The notes: generated from the letters alone by a model not told the origin. A stretch of DNA of 64,000 nt from Budorcas taxicolor (GCF_023091745.1 NC_068921.1:10186001-10250000); one strand, 5' to 3'; positions 9,628-21,483 are shown, numbered from the stretch's first letter. Numbers and translations: made by a program.

Positions 9628-10580
9628 ATATGATAAACCTAGACAGCATATTAAAAAGCAGAGGCATCACTTTGCCAACAAGGTCAGTATAGTTAAAGCT
9701 ATGATTTTTTCCAATAGTCATGTATGGATGTGAGATTTGGACCATAGAGAAAGCTGAGCACGGAAGAATGCTTTTGAAATGTGGCACGGGAGAAGACTCT
9801 TGAGGGTCCCTTGGACTGCAAGAAGATCAAACCAGTCAATCCTAGAGGAAATTAGCCCTTAATATTCATTGGAACGGAGAAGGCAATGGCATCCCACTCC
9901 AGTACTCTTGCCTGGAAAATCCCATGGACAGAGGAGCCTGGTGGGCTGCAATCCATGGGGTCGCTGAGGGTCGGACATGACTGAGCGACTTCACTTTCAC
10001 TTTCATACATTGAAAGCGTCTGCCTCCAATGCAGGAGACCTGGGTTCGATCCCTGGGTCAGGAAGATTCCCCTGGAGAAGGAAATGGCAACCCACTCCAG
10101 TATTCTTGCCTGGAGAATCCCATGGACGGAGAAGCCTGGTAGGCTACAGTCCACGGGGCTGCAAAGAGTCGGACACGACTGAGCGACTTCACTTTCCAGT
10201 GTTCTTGCCTGGAGAATCCCAGGGTCGGCGGAGCCTGGTGGGCTGCCGTCTATGGGATCGCACAGAGTCGGACACGACTGTGAAGTGACTTAGCAGCAAC
10301 AGCAGCAGTATTCACTGGAAAGATGGATGTTGAAGCTGAAGCTGCAATCCTTCGGTCACCTGATGCAAAGAGCCAACTCATTGGAAAAGTTCCTGACGCT
10401 GGGGAAGACTGAGGGCCCGAGGAGAAGGTGATAGCAGAGGGTGAGATGGTTGGATGGCATCACTGAGTCAATGGACATGAGTTTGAGCAAACTCCTGGAG
10501 ATAGTAAAGGACAGGGAAGCCTGGCATGCTGCAGTTCATGGGGTCACAGAATTGGACTTGACTTAGCAACTGAACAACAA
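9628..10580 (+). mobile_element. BovB LINE 3' end, split by a SINE composite
   Basis: Two halves of one sense BovB: 9628-9874 ('acctagacagcatattaaaa', 'atgtatggatgtgagatttg', 'gtcccttggactgcaag') and 10309-10580 ('agctgaagctgcaatccttc', 'gatggttggatggcatcact', tail 'agcaactgaacaacaa'). These encode the C-terminal region after the reverse transcriptase. Frames are broken. Positions 9875-10308 are a younger insertion that duplicated the target 'tattcactggaa'. Confidence 0.9.
9875..10308 (+). mobile_element. Three-unit BovA composite (BOV-A2 carrying a Bov-tA segment)
   Basis: Unit 1, 9875-10012, is the first BovA of BOV-A2. Unit 2, 10013-10197, has the back half of the Bov-tA tRNA head ('tgggttcgatccctgggtc' B-box) plus a BovA body. 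Unit 3, 10198-10308, is the second BOV-A2 unit, with 'gtcggcggagcctggtgggc' and the 'agcagcaacagcagcag' tail. Flanking 12-base duplications (9863-9874 and 10309-10320, one mismatch) show that it entered the BovB as a single unit. Standard BOV-A2 has two units, so this is a chimera, from recombination or template switching before or at insertion. Confidence 0.8.
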
Positions 10581-12464
10581 AAATACAGTAGAATATAGCA
10601 CAAAATTTGGTACAAACACACACACATTAAATGAATTAAATGGCAACATTGGAATCCACAGATAGCCACAGGGACCCAGAGGTATAATTTCTCATGTTTA
10701 AAATAACCATATGTGTTTTTTGTCTTTTTTGACAAAAGATAAAGACTTTTTCTTAAAGATAAAAGAAATCTTTTCTCAAAATGTAAGACTTTAATTACAG
10801 TACAGCTTCTATGGCATCAGCAAGTTGAGAGCAACCAAATTCAGAAAGCCATTAGAGAAGGGTTATTTTCACCTCTTAAGCTGTGCTTCTCTTGAGTATT
10901 GATTGAGCTCTTTTACAGTTTTAGGACTCTCACCTTTGCTGTTCATTAGAAAGAAAAAAATATGTAATTCTAAGACTGAGTGTATTTTCTGCCTTTTCCC
11001 ACAGGATTGAAAAATTCTTTCCTGTTGGCAATTTTCTTAAAGCTAATAGATTCTTTTATGTATATATTAAAATTTGACAAACACCTTTCTGTACAATATT
11101 TCATCTCCATAACTGCCTGAGCCTCAAGGAAGTTTGAAGCCCTAATTGTATAATATTATAACACACACAAAAAAGACAAGGGATCTCATTCCTGACCTCA
11201 GCTGGTCAGCTTATTGTATATCATCTTCCTTTTAATTCAAAAACTACTCAAAGACTGTTTTCCATGTGTCCTATTTGAGACATTCTCAGTAATTTACTGC
11301 CATAATTTATAATCGCAAAGAGTCCCATAGGTTAATTACAGAATCTTTAGTGTAAAAAAATGTGTTTTCCTTTCATTCTTTTCAATGATGCAGCCTTTAT
11401 TTCATTTAGCATTCTCTAATTTTTCTACTATAGAAATGGTAAGTAGACTGGCTCAGGATGACCTATCCATAATTTTGCAGGCCTATTTCTCAACCCTTAC
11501 CTAATTTTTTCTTAACTTATGAAATTAGTTCTCAGATTTTTTGTATTACATTCCAGTTTCACTGACCCTAAATTGTATTGCTGCTAATGAAAAAAAAAAT
11601 CCAGCATTTTGCATTTACAAAAATATTCTAATCTTTTGTGTAAAGAACAAAGTTCTACAAAATTAAATTTGGTAAGAAAGGTACATACTTTATAATTACT
11701 CTACTCAACACATACATACATATATAATCATTGTTTCCTTATAAAATTATAATTATACTCATTAATTAGAGTCTGTTTGCAAAAATATCTCTGTTATTAG
11801 TAATAGAAAAATACATTCTTATAACAGTTAAAAAATAAGTATTTTAATGTCAACTCTCCACTGGTAAAAATAAAATTAATCTTTCCTTAATATAAGTACT
11901 ACTCACATAGAACTAATTTCCCTTTCTAACATAAATTATTATCAAAATTATCATATGGATAACTTCTTAGGAAGCATTGTTTGAGTAAAGCAAGATATTA
12001 TTATTTATATTTCAATATGGAACTTGAGATCAATGTGGAAGTTGAGATCAGAAACTGATATTTCTCAAGTTGTAAAAAGTAGAATACAAGTTAAATGACC
12101 TTTTTGAATTTATTCATTTTTCTTATTACAGAAACAAGTGATAGTGGGTTTTTAATCACTATAGTTTTGACAGTAGGAAAAAAGTGGTCTTTACTTTTCA
12201 AATAAAGGTAGATTCAAATATTGTATGTGCACAGTAATATTTAAATTTTATAACTTTCTTTTCAGGCTATTAAAAACAAAAGCAAATCCTTTTGTTGTTA
12301 AAATTCTTCCAATATAAAATAACATTGTTACCACGAGACTGAATCTAGAAAGTAATCACACCACCATTTAGTTTTTCATTAAATAAAGGAACAAGATGTT
12401 TCTTAGAAGATCAGCTCTCACATTACCAATAGTACTGCCTGTACTTCTGTTGTAAGGCTTAGTA
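10581..12464. other. AT-rich unique sequence; no gene seen
   Basis: About 1.9 kb with no repeat or coding region that I recognise. Frames are short and stop-rich on both strands. Confidence 0.6.
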
Positions 12465-13915
12465 ATTGGAACTGCAGGCTCTGAAATTAGATAGCTTGAG
12501 TTTAAAATCCAAGCTGCATTGCATATAAGCTATGTAAATTCAGGCAAGTTACTTGATTTCCCTAAATCTGTCATTCATCTGGGAAATAGAGATAATAATA
12601 ATGTATACCCCATAGAGTTGTGGTATTCAATAATCTGAGTATCAGTTCAGTTCAGCTGCTCAGCCGTGTCCCCATGATTGACCCCATGAATCGTAGCATG
12701 CCAGGCCTTCCTGTTCATCACCAACTCCTGGAGTTCACTCAAACTCATGTCCATTGAGTCAGTGATGCCATCCAATCATCTCATCCTCTGTTGTCCCCTT
12801 CTCCTCCTGCCCTTAATCTTTCCCAGCATCAGGGTCTTTTCCAAGGAGTCAGCTCTTCACATCAGGTGGCCAAAGTATTAGAGTTTCAGCTTCAACATCA
12901 GCCCTTCCAATTAATATTCAGGACTGATTTCCTTTAGGATGGACTGGTTGGATCTCCTTGCAGTCCAAGGGACTCTCAAGAGTCTTCTCCAACACCACAG
13001 TTCAAAAGCATCAATTTTTCAGAGCTCAGCTTTCTTTATAATACAACTCCCATATCCATACATGACTACTGGAAAAACCATAGCCTTGACTAGACGGACC
13101 TTTGTTGGCAAAGTAATGTCTCTGCTTTTTAATATGCTGTCGAGGTTGGTCATAACTTTCCTTCCAAGGAGCAAGTGTCTTTTAATTTCATGGCTGCAAT
13201 CACCATCTGCAGTGATTGTGGAGCCCAGAAATATAAAATCAGCCACTGTTTCCACTGTTTCCCCATCTATTCACCATGAAGTGAGGGACTGGATGCCATG
13301 ATCTTCGTTTTCTGAATGTTGAGCTTTAAGCCAACTTTTTCACTCTCTTCTTTCACTTTCATCAAGAGGCTCTTTAGTTCTTCTTCACTTTCTGCCCTAA
13401 GGGTGGTGTCATCTACATATCTGAGGTTATTGATATTTCTCCCAGCAATCTTGATTCCAGCGTGTGCTTCTCCTAGCCCAGAGTTTCTCATGATGTACTC
13501 TGCATAGAAGTTAAATAAGCAGGGTGACAATATACAGCCTTGACGTACTCCTTTTCCTATTTGGAACCAGTCTATTGTTCCATGTCTAGTTCTAACTGTT
13601 ACTTCCTGACCTGCATATAGATTTCTCAAGAGGCAGGTCAGGTGGTTTGGTATTCCCATCTCTTTCAGAATTTTCCAAGGTTTATTATGATCCACAGAGT
13701 CAAAGGCTTTGGCATAGTCAATTAAGCAGAAACAGAGTTTTTTTGAGAACTCTCTTGCTTTTTCAATGATCCAGAGGATGTTGGAAATTTGATCTCTGGT
13801 TCCTCTGCCTTTCCTAAAACCCAGCTTGAACATCTGGAAGTTCACAGTTCATATTGCTGAGTATATATCTGAGTATAGTACTTAGCATATAAGTACAAAA
13901 CAAATCTTAGTTATT
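12465..13915 (+). mobile_element. MIR SINE, split by a BovB insertion
   Basis: Sense MIR: 'gcaggctctgaaattagata' (12474), 'caggcaagttacttgatttc' (12541), 'ataataataatgtatacccc' and 'agagttgtggtattcaataa' to 12642. The MIR 3' end then resumes at about 13867 with 'atagtacttagcatataag' and 'ttagttattac'. The central 1.2 kb (12643-13866) is an antisense BovB with a 10-base target duplication 'atctgagtat'. Confidence 0.8.
12643..13866 (-). mobile_element. BovB LINE, 5'-truncated, antisense, with RT remnant
   Basis: The 3' end lies at the left ('cagttcagttcagctgctca') and the element runs leftwards from a truncated 5' end near 13866. Target duplication 'atctgagtat' is at 12633-12642 and 13867-13876. 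On the minus strand 13267-13845 is an open frame of 192 codons from the reverse-transcriptase domain: FRKGRGTRDQ near residue 11, DYAKAFDSVDH near 43, GVRQGCILSP near 98, and the catalytic box reads YVDD where most BovB copies have YADD. The C-terminal segment is frameshifted after 13267. The endonuclease domain is missing, so the copy is dead. Confidence 0.95.
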
Positions 13916-13919
13916 ACAT

Positions 13920-14453
13920 CTATTACAAAATTAGGACATTTCTTTTATAAATGCAGTTTCTCATATCAAAAATGTCTAATCACCAATTAACCACAATATT
14001 GCAGATAAACATTCAACTTTAAATTAAAAAAAATTTGAAATAAGAACTTCGTAAATTTTTAGCTATTCTTTCCTTTTATTCTTCTCTTTTTCTTAAACTA
14101 ACTGGCAACTTAAGGCCCTCCACTGATGCTACTGTGACATATATCATGTTAATAGAGAGGAGGAAATGCATTACTATTAAAAATCCAGGTGTTGTGGACA
14201 CCCTGTAGAATAGGGATGGACTTTTCCCAATATACCCAAATTATGGTTCAGATATTGAGATGAGAGATGCCACACCTCTACCAAGAAGGTGTGACATATA
14301 ATGAAGCTTTCTGGGAAGAGTTGGGCAGGATTCTCAAGCAGGTTAAAAAGTGTCTTGGGAGAAAAAGGAAAGGAGACTGGTTTGGCTATTATTTTGGTTA
14401 GTGAATGGGTTGGGTGAGGGGTCCTATATGCATTATTTGAACTTCCCAGCAGG
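13920..14453. other. Unique sequence; nothing recognised
   Basis: AT-rich to 14100, then slightly more mixed. No known repeat, coding frame or regulatory element can be supported. Confidence 0.55.
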
Positions 14454-14460
14454 CTCTACA

Positions 14461-14681
14461 GGCTTCCCAGATGGCTCAGTGTTAAAGAATCTGCCTGCCA
14501 ATGCAGGAGCTGCAGAAGACCCGGGTTCAGTCTTTGGGTGGGGAAGACCACTGGAGAAGAGAATGGCTGCCCACTTGATTATTCTTTCCTGGAGACTTCT
14601 ATGCACAGAGGAACCCAGTGGGCTACAGTCCATGGAATTACAAAGAATTGGGCATCACCAAGTGACTGAGCACACACCACA
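14461..14681 (+). mobile_element. Bov-tA SINE with short target duplication
   Basis: Sense: head 'ggcttcccagatggctcagt', B-box region 'cccgggttcagtc', body 'ggggaagaccactggagaag' and tail 'aagtgactgagcacac'. The direct repeat 'ctctaca' flanks it at 14454-14460 and 14682-14688. Confidence 0.9.
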
Positions 14682-14908
14682 CTCTACAAACAGGGAGCAC
14701 CAGGCTTTCCTATCAACCTTCATAAATATGGAGCAAAAGGTAAATGATCACAGTGGGGCTTCAAATACTAATCAATAAAATATCAAAAATAGATTCAATC
14801 TATTACTTCAGTAATAGTAGACGCTAATTTTGCAAGGGAAATATCTAATAAAATTGTCTCAACTTTATTTCATGCCACATTTTCGTTTACCATATTAAAA
14901 TCTACATT

Positions 14909-15637
14909 CAGTTCAGTTCAGTTGTTCAGTTATGTCCGACTCTTTGCGACCCCATGAATCGCAGCATGCCAGGCCTCCCTGTCCATCACCAACTCCCGGA
15001 GTTCACTCAGACCCACATCCATCGAGTCAGTGATGCCATCCAGCCATCTCATCCTATGCCGTCCCCTTCTCCTCCTGCCCCCAATCTCTCCCAGCATCAG
15101 AGTCTTTCCAATGAGTCAACTCTTTGCATGAGGGGACCAAAGTACTAGAGTTTCAGCTTTAGCATCATTCCTTCCAAAGAAATCCCAAGGCTGATCTCCT
15201 TCAGAATGAATTGGTTGGATCTCCTTGCAGTCCAAGGGACTCTTAAGAGTCTTCTCCAACACCACAGTTAAAAAGCATCAATTCTTTGGTGCTCAAATTT
15301 CTTCACAGTCCAATTCTCACATCCATACATGACTACTGGAAAAACCATAGCCTTGACTAGACGGACCTTAGTTGGCAAAGTAATGTCTCTGCTTTTGAAT
15401 ATACTATCTAGGTTGGTCATAACTTTTCTTCCAAGGAGTTAGCATCTTTTAGTTTCATGGCTGCAATCACCATCTGCAGTGATTTTGGAGCCCCCAGAAA
15501 TAAAGTCTGACACTGTTTCCACTGTTTCCCCATCTATTTCCCATGAAGTGATAGGACCAGAGGCCATAATTCTCGTTTTCTGAATGTTGAGCTTTAAGCC
15601 AACTTTTTCAGTCTCCACTTTCATTTTCATCAAGAGG
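14909..15637 (-). mobile_element. BovB LINE 3' fragment, antisense
   Basis: Begins with the 3' tail repeats 'gttcagttcagttgttcag', then 'aggcctccctgtccatcacc', 'ggttggatctccttgcagtc', 'acatccatacatgactactg' and the 'tgaatgttgagctttaagcc' block, stopping just inside the reverse-transcriptase C-terminus. The 5' end is truncated at about 15637. A short 'catt' duplication may flank it. Frames are broken. Confidence 0.95.
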
Positions 15638-15654
15638 CATTACCTATTTTCAAA

Positions 15655-15764
15655 TCCAATTTATTTTTATTCTTTAATTAATTCATTTTTTATTGAAGGA
15701 TAATTGCTTTACAGAATTTTACTGTTTTCTGTCAAACCTCAACATGAATCAGCCATAGGTATAC
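15655..15764 (-). mobile_element. Ruminant L1 3' UTR tail, antisense
   Basis: Antisense of the ruminant L1 3' end: 'ttttattgaaggataattgc', 'aacatgaatcagccataggt'. Compare the same 3' UTR in sense at 19090-19190 and antisense at 57855-58130. Only about 110 bases survive. Confidence 0.75.
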
Positions 15765-15769
15765 ATTTT

Positions 15770-16361
15770 TTTTTTTTAACTTAGGACAAAAATGTGTATA
15801 GGCAGCTAATGTATGTATGATACTACTTATGGAATTCTATGAGGTATACTTATTGCTCAAATGCTCTGCCACTTAAACAACAGAGAATCAGGGAATGAGG
15901 TAAACTTGTTAAACAAATTCCTCCTAATTTATTTATCCAATGTCTTACTGATCCTGTTCATGATACCAAAGATCTTGCTGTGTCTCAACAGTGTGCACTG
16001 TTGAACCCATGGTAGACAAGGTGCAATCAGGGAAGCTGGAAGAAAACTCAAGGAACCATAGGACTGCAGATGTGTTTTTCTCTCCTGCCTGGCAGAGCAG
16101 CAGACATGCTATAGTCTCTCCTCTGTGGCTGACCTGTGGGACCCAGCCATGATGTAGTAGTAAGGCTGTCTCTTTCTAGATGGAGCTCACATGTGCCTCC
16201 AGCATACAACCTGAGACCATGTGAGTACCTCGTGACATGCGTGTGCAGTGCTGTAAATGATCTCAGTTGTTAGACAGTCATTACTTGCAAAACGTGGGGC
16301 AAGAGAGGCTGAACATGCCATCTTAGCTCATTTGCTCTCTCTCTCTCCCTATATTCAGTCA
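15770..16361. other. Unassigned block directly 5' of the L1, possibly LTR-derived
   Basis: Positions 15920-16350 are less AT-rich than the neighbours ('ctctcctctgtggctgacct', 'gctcacatgtgcctccagca'). The text feels repeat-like, but I cannot name the family. It ends in a CT-rich run at 16328-16349 followed by 'tattcag', immediately before the L1 ORF2 sequence starts. Confidence 0.4.
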
Positions 16362-19215
16362 CTTATTAACAGACCCATCACAAGCACGGAAATTGAAACT
16401 GTAATTAGAAATCTTCCAGCAAACAAAAGCCCAGGTCCAGACGGCATCACAGCTGAATTCTACCAAATATTTAGAGAAGAGCTAACACCTATCCTACTCA
16501 AACTCTTCCAGAAAATTGAAGAGGAAGGTAAATTTCCAAACTCATTCTATGCGGCCACCATCACCCTAATACAAAAACCTGACAAAGATGCCACAAAAAA
16601 AGAAAACTACAGGCCAATATCACTGATGAACATAGATGCAAAAATCCTTAACAAAATTCTAGCAATCAGAATCCAATAACACATTAAAAAGATCATACAC
16701 CATGACCAAGTGGGCTTTATCCCAGGGATGCAAGGATTCTTCAATATCTGCAAATCAATCAATGTAATTCACCACATTAGCAAATTGAAAAATAAAAGCC
16801 ATATGATTATCTCAATAGATGCAGAGAAAGCCTTTGACAAAATTCAACATCCATTTATGATAAAATCTCTCCAGAAAGCAGGAATAGAAGGAACATACCT
16901 CAACATAATAAAAGCTATATATGACAATCCTACAGCAAACATTATCCTAAATGATTAAAATTGAAAGCATTTCCCCTAAAGTCAGGAACAAGACAAGGGT
17001 GCTCTCTTTCACCACTACTATTCAACATAGTTTTGGAAGTTTTGGCCATAACAATCAGAGCAGAAAAAGAAATAAGAGGAATCCAAATTGGAAAAGAAGT
17101 AAAACTCTCACTGTTTGCAGATGACATGATCCTCTACATAGAAAATGCTAAAAACTCCACCAGAAAATTACTAGAGCTAATCAATGAATATAGTAAAGTT
17201 GCAGTATATAAAATCAACACACAGAAATCCCTTGCATTCCTATACACTAATAATGAGAAAGTAGAAAAAGAAATTAAGGAAACAATTCCATTCACCATTG
17301 CAACGAAAAGAATAAAATACTTAGGAATATATCTACCTAAAGAAACTAAAGACCTATATAGAGAAAACTATAAAACACTGGTGAAAGAAATCAAAGAGGA
17401 CGCTAATAGATGGAGAAATATACCATGCTCATGGATCAGAAGACAATATAGTGAAAATGAGTATACTACCCAAAGCAATCTATAGATTCAATGCAATCCC
17501 TATCAAGCTACCAACGGTATTTTTCACAGAGCTAGAACAAATAATTTCACAATTTGTATGGAAATACAAAAAACCTCGAATAGCCAAAGCAATCTTGAGA
17601 AAGAAGAATGGAACTGGAGGAATCAATCTGCCTGACTTCAGGCTCTACTACAAAGCCAAAGTCATCAAGACAGTATAGTTCTGTCACAAATACAGAAATA
17701 TGGATCAATGGAACAAAATAGAAAGCCCAGAGATAAATCCACACACCTATGGACACCTTATCTTTGACAAAGGAGGCAAGAATATACAATGGAGTAAAGA
17801 CAATCTCTTTAACAAGGGGTGCTGGGAAAACTGGTCAACCACTTGTAAAAGAATGAAACTAAAACACTTTCTAACACCACACACAAAAATAAACTCAAAA
17901 TGGATTAAAGATCTAAATGTAAGACCAGAAACTATAAAACTCCTAGAGGAGAACATAGGAAAAACACTCTCTGACATAAATCACTGCAGGATCCTCTATG
18001 ACCCACCTCCCAGATTATTGGAAATAAAAGCAAAAACAAACAAATGGGACCTAATTAAAATTAAAAGCTTTGGCACAACAAAGGAAACTATAAGCAAGGT
18101 GAAAAGACAGCCTTCTGAATGGGAGAAAATAATAGCAAATGAGCAACTGACAAACAACTAATCTCAAAAACATACAAGCAACTTCTGCAGCTCAATTCCA
18201 GACAAATAAATGACCCAATCAAAAAATGGGCCAAAGAACTAAATAGACATTTCTCCAAAGAAGACATACAGATGACTAACAAACACATGAAAAGATGCTC
18301 AACATCACTCATTATTAGAGAAATGCAAATCAAAGCCACAATGAGGTTCCATTTCATGCCAGTCAGGATGGCTGGCTGCGATCCAAAAGTCTACAAGCAA
18401 TAAATGCTGGAGAGGGTGTGGAGAAAGGGGAACCCTCTTACACTGTTGGTGAGAATGCAAACTAGTACAGCCACTATGGAGAACAGTGTGGAGATTCCTT
18501 AAAAAACTGGAAGTAGAACTGCCTTATGACCCAGCAATCCCACTGCTAGGCATACACACTGAGGAAACCAGAATTGAAATGACATGTGTACCCCAGTGTT
18601 CATCACAGCACTGTTTACAATTGCCAGGACACGGAAGCAACCTAGATGTCCATCAGCAGATGAATGGATAAGAAAGCTTTGGTACATATACACCATGGAG
18701 TATTACTCAGCCATTAAAAAGAATACATTTGAATCAGTTCTAATGAGGTGGATGAAACTGGAGCCAATTATACAGAGTGAAGTAAGCCATAAAGAAAAAC
18801 ACCAATACAGTATACTAACGCATATATGTGGAGTTTAGAAAGATGGTAATGATAACCCTGTATGCGAGACAGCAAAAGAGACACAGATGTATAGAACAGT
18901 CTTTTGGACTCTATGGGAGAGGGAGGGGCTGGGATGATTCGGGAGAATTGCATTGAAACATGTATAATATCACATAAGAAATGAATCGCCTATCTAGGTT
19001 CGATGCAGGATACGGGATGCTTGGGGCTGGTGCACTGGGATGACCCAGAGGGATGATACGGGGAGGGAGGAGAGAGGGGGGTTCAGGATGGGGAACACAT
19101 GTATACCTGTGGCAGATCCATGTTGATGTACGGCAAAAGCAATACAATATTTTAAAGTAATTAATCTCCAATTAAAATAAGTAAACTTATATTAAAAAAT
19201 AAAATAAAACAAAAT
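16362..19215 (+). mobile_element. Ruminant L1 LINE, 5'-truncated, with 3' UTR and A-rich tail
   Basis: About 2.85 kb of sense L1. It starts inside ORF2 at the beginning of the reverse-transcriptase region, runs through the C-terminal cysteine-rich part and the 3' UTR (18840-19190, including the G-rich block near 19035-19095), and ends in the A-rich tail 'aaaaaataaaataaaac' to about 19215. The endonuclease domain, ORF1 and 5' UTR are absent, as expected from incomplete target-primed reverse transcription. It is one of the best preserved L1 copies here but carries several frameshifts. Confidence 0.95.
16366..18838 (+). pseudogene. L1 ORF2 remnant: reverse transcriptase and C-terminal domain
   Basis: Read in consecutive frames. 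Positions 16366-16676 hold the RT fingers (ITSTEIE, NLPANKSPGPDG, NYRPISLMN). Positions 16710-16955 hold the palm with SIDAEKAFDKIQ. Positions 16961-17485 hold GTRQGCSLSPLLFN and the intact catalytic box FADDMILY near 17113. Positions 17451-17678 hold the thumb region (WKYKKPRIAKAILRKK). Positions 17700-18161 hold the next conserved region (NPHTYGHLIFDKGG), and 18584-18838 the C-terminus (YYSAIKKN). In-frame stops near 16676 and 16956, frameshifts near 17460 and 17680, and later stops make it non-functional. In a live element the product nicks DNA and reverse-transcribes the L1 RNA in cis. Confidence 0.92.
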
Positions 19216-19497
19216 GTGAGGAAGTTCTGAGAACGAGATTCTGAGAAATTCTGAGCATGGAGCTCAGCCCAAATAAGAGTTGGTTTTTAAAGAGCAGTAT
19301 CTTGATTCTTTTTCCTGAAATGATAAAACTTGGGGATCAGTGTAGGTGGAAGGCAAGCCAGAGAATTCTCTTTCTGTGTTGAAATGTGGAAAGAGTCCGG
19401 ACCAGATTAGAGCACCACGTGCCCATATATTGGGTAGAATGGTTGGAGAAATCCAAGCATTCATACTGTTCTGCCCTGAAGACACAGGCTACAAATG

Positions 19498-20199
19498 GTT
19501 GGCTTAAAGCTCAACATTCAGAAAATGAAAATCATGGCATCTGGTCCCATCACTTCATGGGAAATAGATGGGGAAACAGTGGAAACAGTGTTAAACTTTA
19601 TTCTTTTGGGCTCCAAAATCACTGCAGATGGTGACTACAGCCATGAAATTAAAAGACTCTTACTCCTTGGAAGAAAAGTCAGGACCAACCTAGATAGCAT
19701 ATTCAAAAGCAGAGACATTACTTTGCAGACTAAGGTCCATCTAGTCAAGGCTATGGTTTTTCCTGTGGTCATGTATGGATGTGAGAGTTGGACTGTGAAG
19801 AAGGCTGAGCACCATAGAATTGATGCTTTGAACTGTGGTGTTGGAGAAGACTCTTGAGAGTCCCTTGGACTGCAAGGAGATCCAACCAGTCCATTCTGAA
19901 GGTGATCAGCCCTGGGATTTCTTTGGAAGGAATGATGCTAAAGCTGAAACTCCAGTACTTTGGCCACCTCATGCGAAGTGTTGACTCATTGGAAAAGACT
20001 CTGATGCTGGGAGGGATTGAGGGCAGGAGGAGAAGGGGACGACAGACGATGAGATGGTTGGATGGCATCACCAACTCACTGGACATGGGTTTGGGTGAAC
20101 TCTGGGAGTTGGTGATGGACAGGGAGGCCTGGCATGCTCCAATTCATGGGGTCGCAAAGAGTCGGACACAACTGAGTGACTGAACTGAACTGAACTGAA
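19498..20199 (+). mobile_element. BovB LINE 3' fragment
   Basis: Sense copy from the RT C-terminal motif (GLKLNIQKMKIM) to the 3' tail 'gactgaactgaactgaactg'. The frame at 19495-19857 is open for 120 codons, and the remainder (19854-20183) is in a shifted frame, so the join near 19855 is a frameshift. The N-terminal RT and the endonuclease are missing. Confidence 0.95.
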
Positions 20200-20233
20200 G
20201 TGGGTCTTAAGGACTTCTGTTGGTTACATGACT

Positions 20234-20435
20234 GTGCATGCTCAGTCACTTCATTGGTGTCTGACTCTTTGAGACCATGGCCCTCCAGACTCCTCTGTCC
20301 ATTGGATTTTCCCAGCAAGAAAACTGGAGTGTGTTGCCATGCTGTCCCCTAGGAGATCTTCTCCACCCAGGGATCGAACCCAGGTCTCCTGCATTGCAGG
20401 AGGATTCTTTGCTGCTGAGCCACCAGGGAAGCCCT
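20234..20435 (-). mobile_element. Bov-tA SINE, antisense
   Basis: Contains 'tgcatgctcagtcacttcat', 'gactcctctgtccattggat', B-box complement 'gggatcgaaccc' and the reversed head 'gctgagccaccagggaagcc'. It sits about 35 bases after the BovB tail. Confidence 0.92.
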
Positions 20436-20587
20436 GTGAGGAGATTGCTAGTTATAATGACAATGTACAGAGAAGTAAACCCACAGACCCAAATGCAATG
20501 GAGCCTGTAGAATTTGGGTTTGTGATTTAACAGACATTTATGACTAGATTCTTAAGAAAATAAGAGAATACTCTATAAAGGTTCCCT

Positions 20588-20865
20588 GCTGCTGCTGCTG
20601 CTGCTAAGTTGCTTCAGTCGTGTCCAACTCTGTGTGACCCCAGAGATGGCAGCCCACTAGCCTCCCCTGTCCCTGGGATTCTCCTGGCAAGAACATTAGA
20701 GTGGGTTGCCATTTCCTTCTCCAATGCATGAAAGTGAAAAGTGAAAGTGAAGTAACTCAGTCATGTCCTACTCCTAGCGACCCCATGGACTGTAGCCTAC
20801 CAGGCTCCTCCATCCATGGGTTTTGCCAGGCAAGTGTACTGGAGTGGGTTGCCATTGCCTTCTCC
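20588..20865 (-). mobile_element. BOV-A2 SINE, full dimer, 13-bp target duplication
   Basis: Antisense full-length BOV-A2: the GCT-repeat tail 'gctgctgctgctgctgctaa', first BovA unit, the linker 'gaaagtgaaaagtgaaagtg', and the second unit ending 'ttgccattgccttctcc'. The flanks 'ataaaggttccct' (20575-20587) and 'ataaagtttccct' (20866-20878) are a target duplication with one mismatch. A young copy. Confidence 0.95.
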
Positions 20866-20904
20866 ATAAAGTTTCCCTAGCTTTATGTAATTTGGCATAA
20901 AATA

Positions 20905-21483
20905 AGCTCCAAAATCACTGCAGATGGTGACTGCAGACATGAAATTAAAAGACGCTTACTCCTTGATAGAAAAGTTATGCCAAACCTAGATAGCATATTC
21001 AAAAGCAGAGACATTACTTTGCCGACTAAGGTCTGTCTAGTCAAGGCTATGGTTTTTCCTGTGGTCATGTATGGATGTGAGAGTTGGACTGTGAAGAAGG
21101 CTGAGCGTGGAAGAATTGATGCTTTTGAACTGTGGTGTTGGAAAAGACTCTTGAGAGTCCCTTGGACTGCATGGAGATCCAACCAGTCCATTCTGAAGGA
21201 GATCAGCCCTGGGGTTTCTTTGGAGGGAATGATGCTAAAGCTGAAACTCCAGTACTTTGGCCACCTCATGCGAAGAGTTGGAAAAGACTCTGATGCTGGG
21301 AAGGATTGGGGGCAGGAAGAGAAGGGGATGACAGAGGATGAGATGGCTGGATGGCATCACTGACTCGATGGACGTGAGCCTGAGTAAACTCCGGGAGTTG
21401 ACGATGGACAGGGAGGCCTGGCGTGCTGTGATTCATGGGGTCGCAAAGAGTCGGACTCGACTGAGTGACTGAACTGAACTGAA
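20905..21483 (+). mobile_element. BovB LINE 3' fragment
   Basis: Sense, 5'-truncated within the C-terminal coding part ('ctccaaaatcactgcagatg') and ending in the 'actgaactgaactgaa' tail. Nearly one frame stays open at 20977-21363. The sequence is close to the copies at 19498 and 33859, suggesting a relatively recent burst. Confidence 0.95.

Noticed and set aside
16257..16365. Start codon upstream of the L1 ORF2 as an alternative gene start
   Set aside because: The ATG lies in unassigned sequence before the L1 truncation point; the frame is open into ORF2 only by chance.
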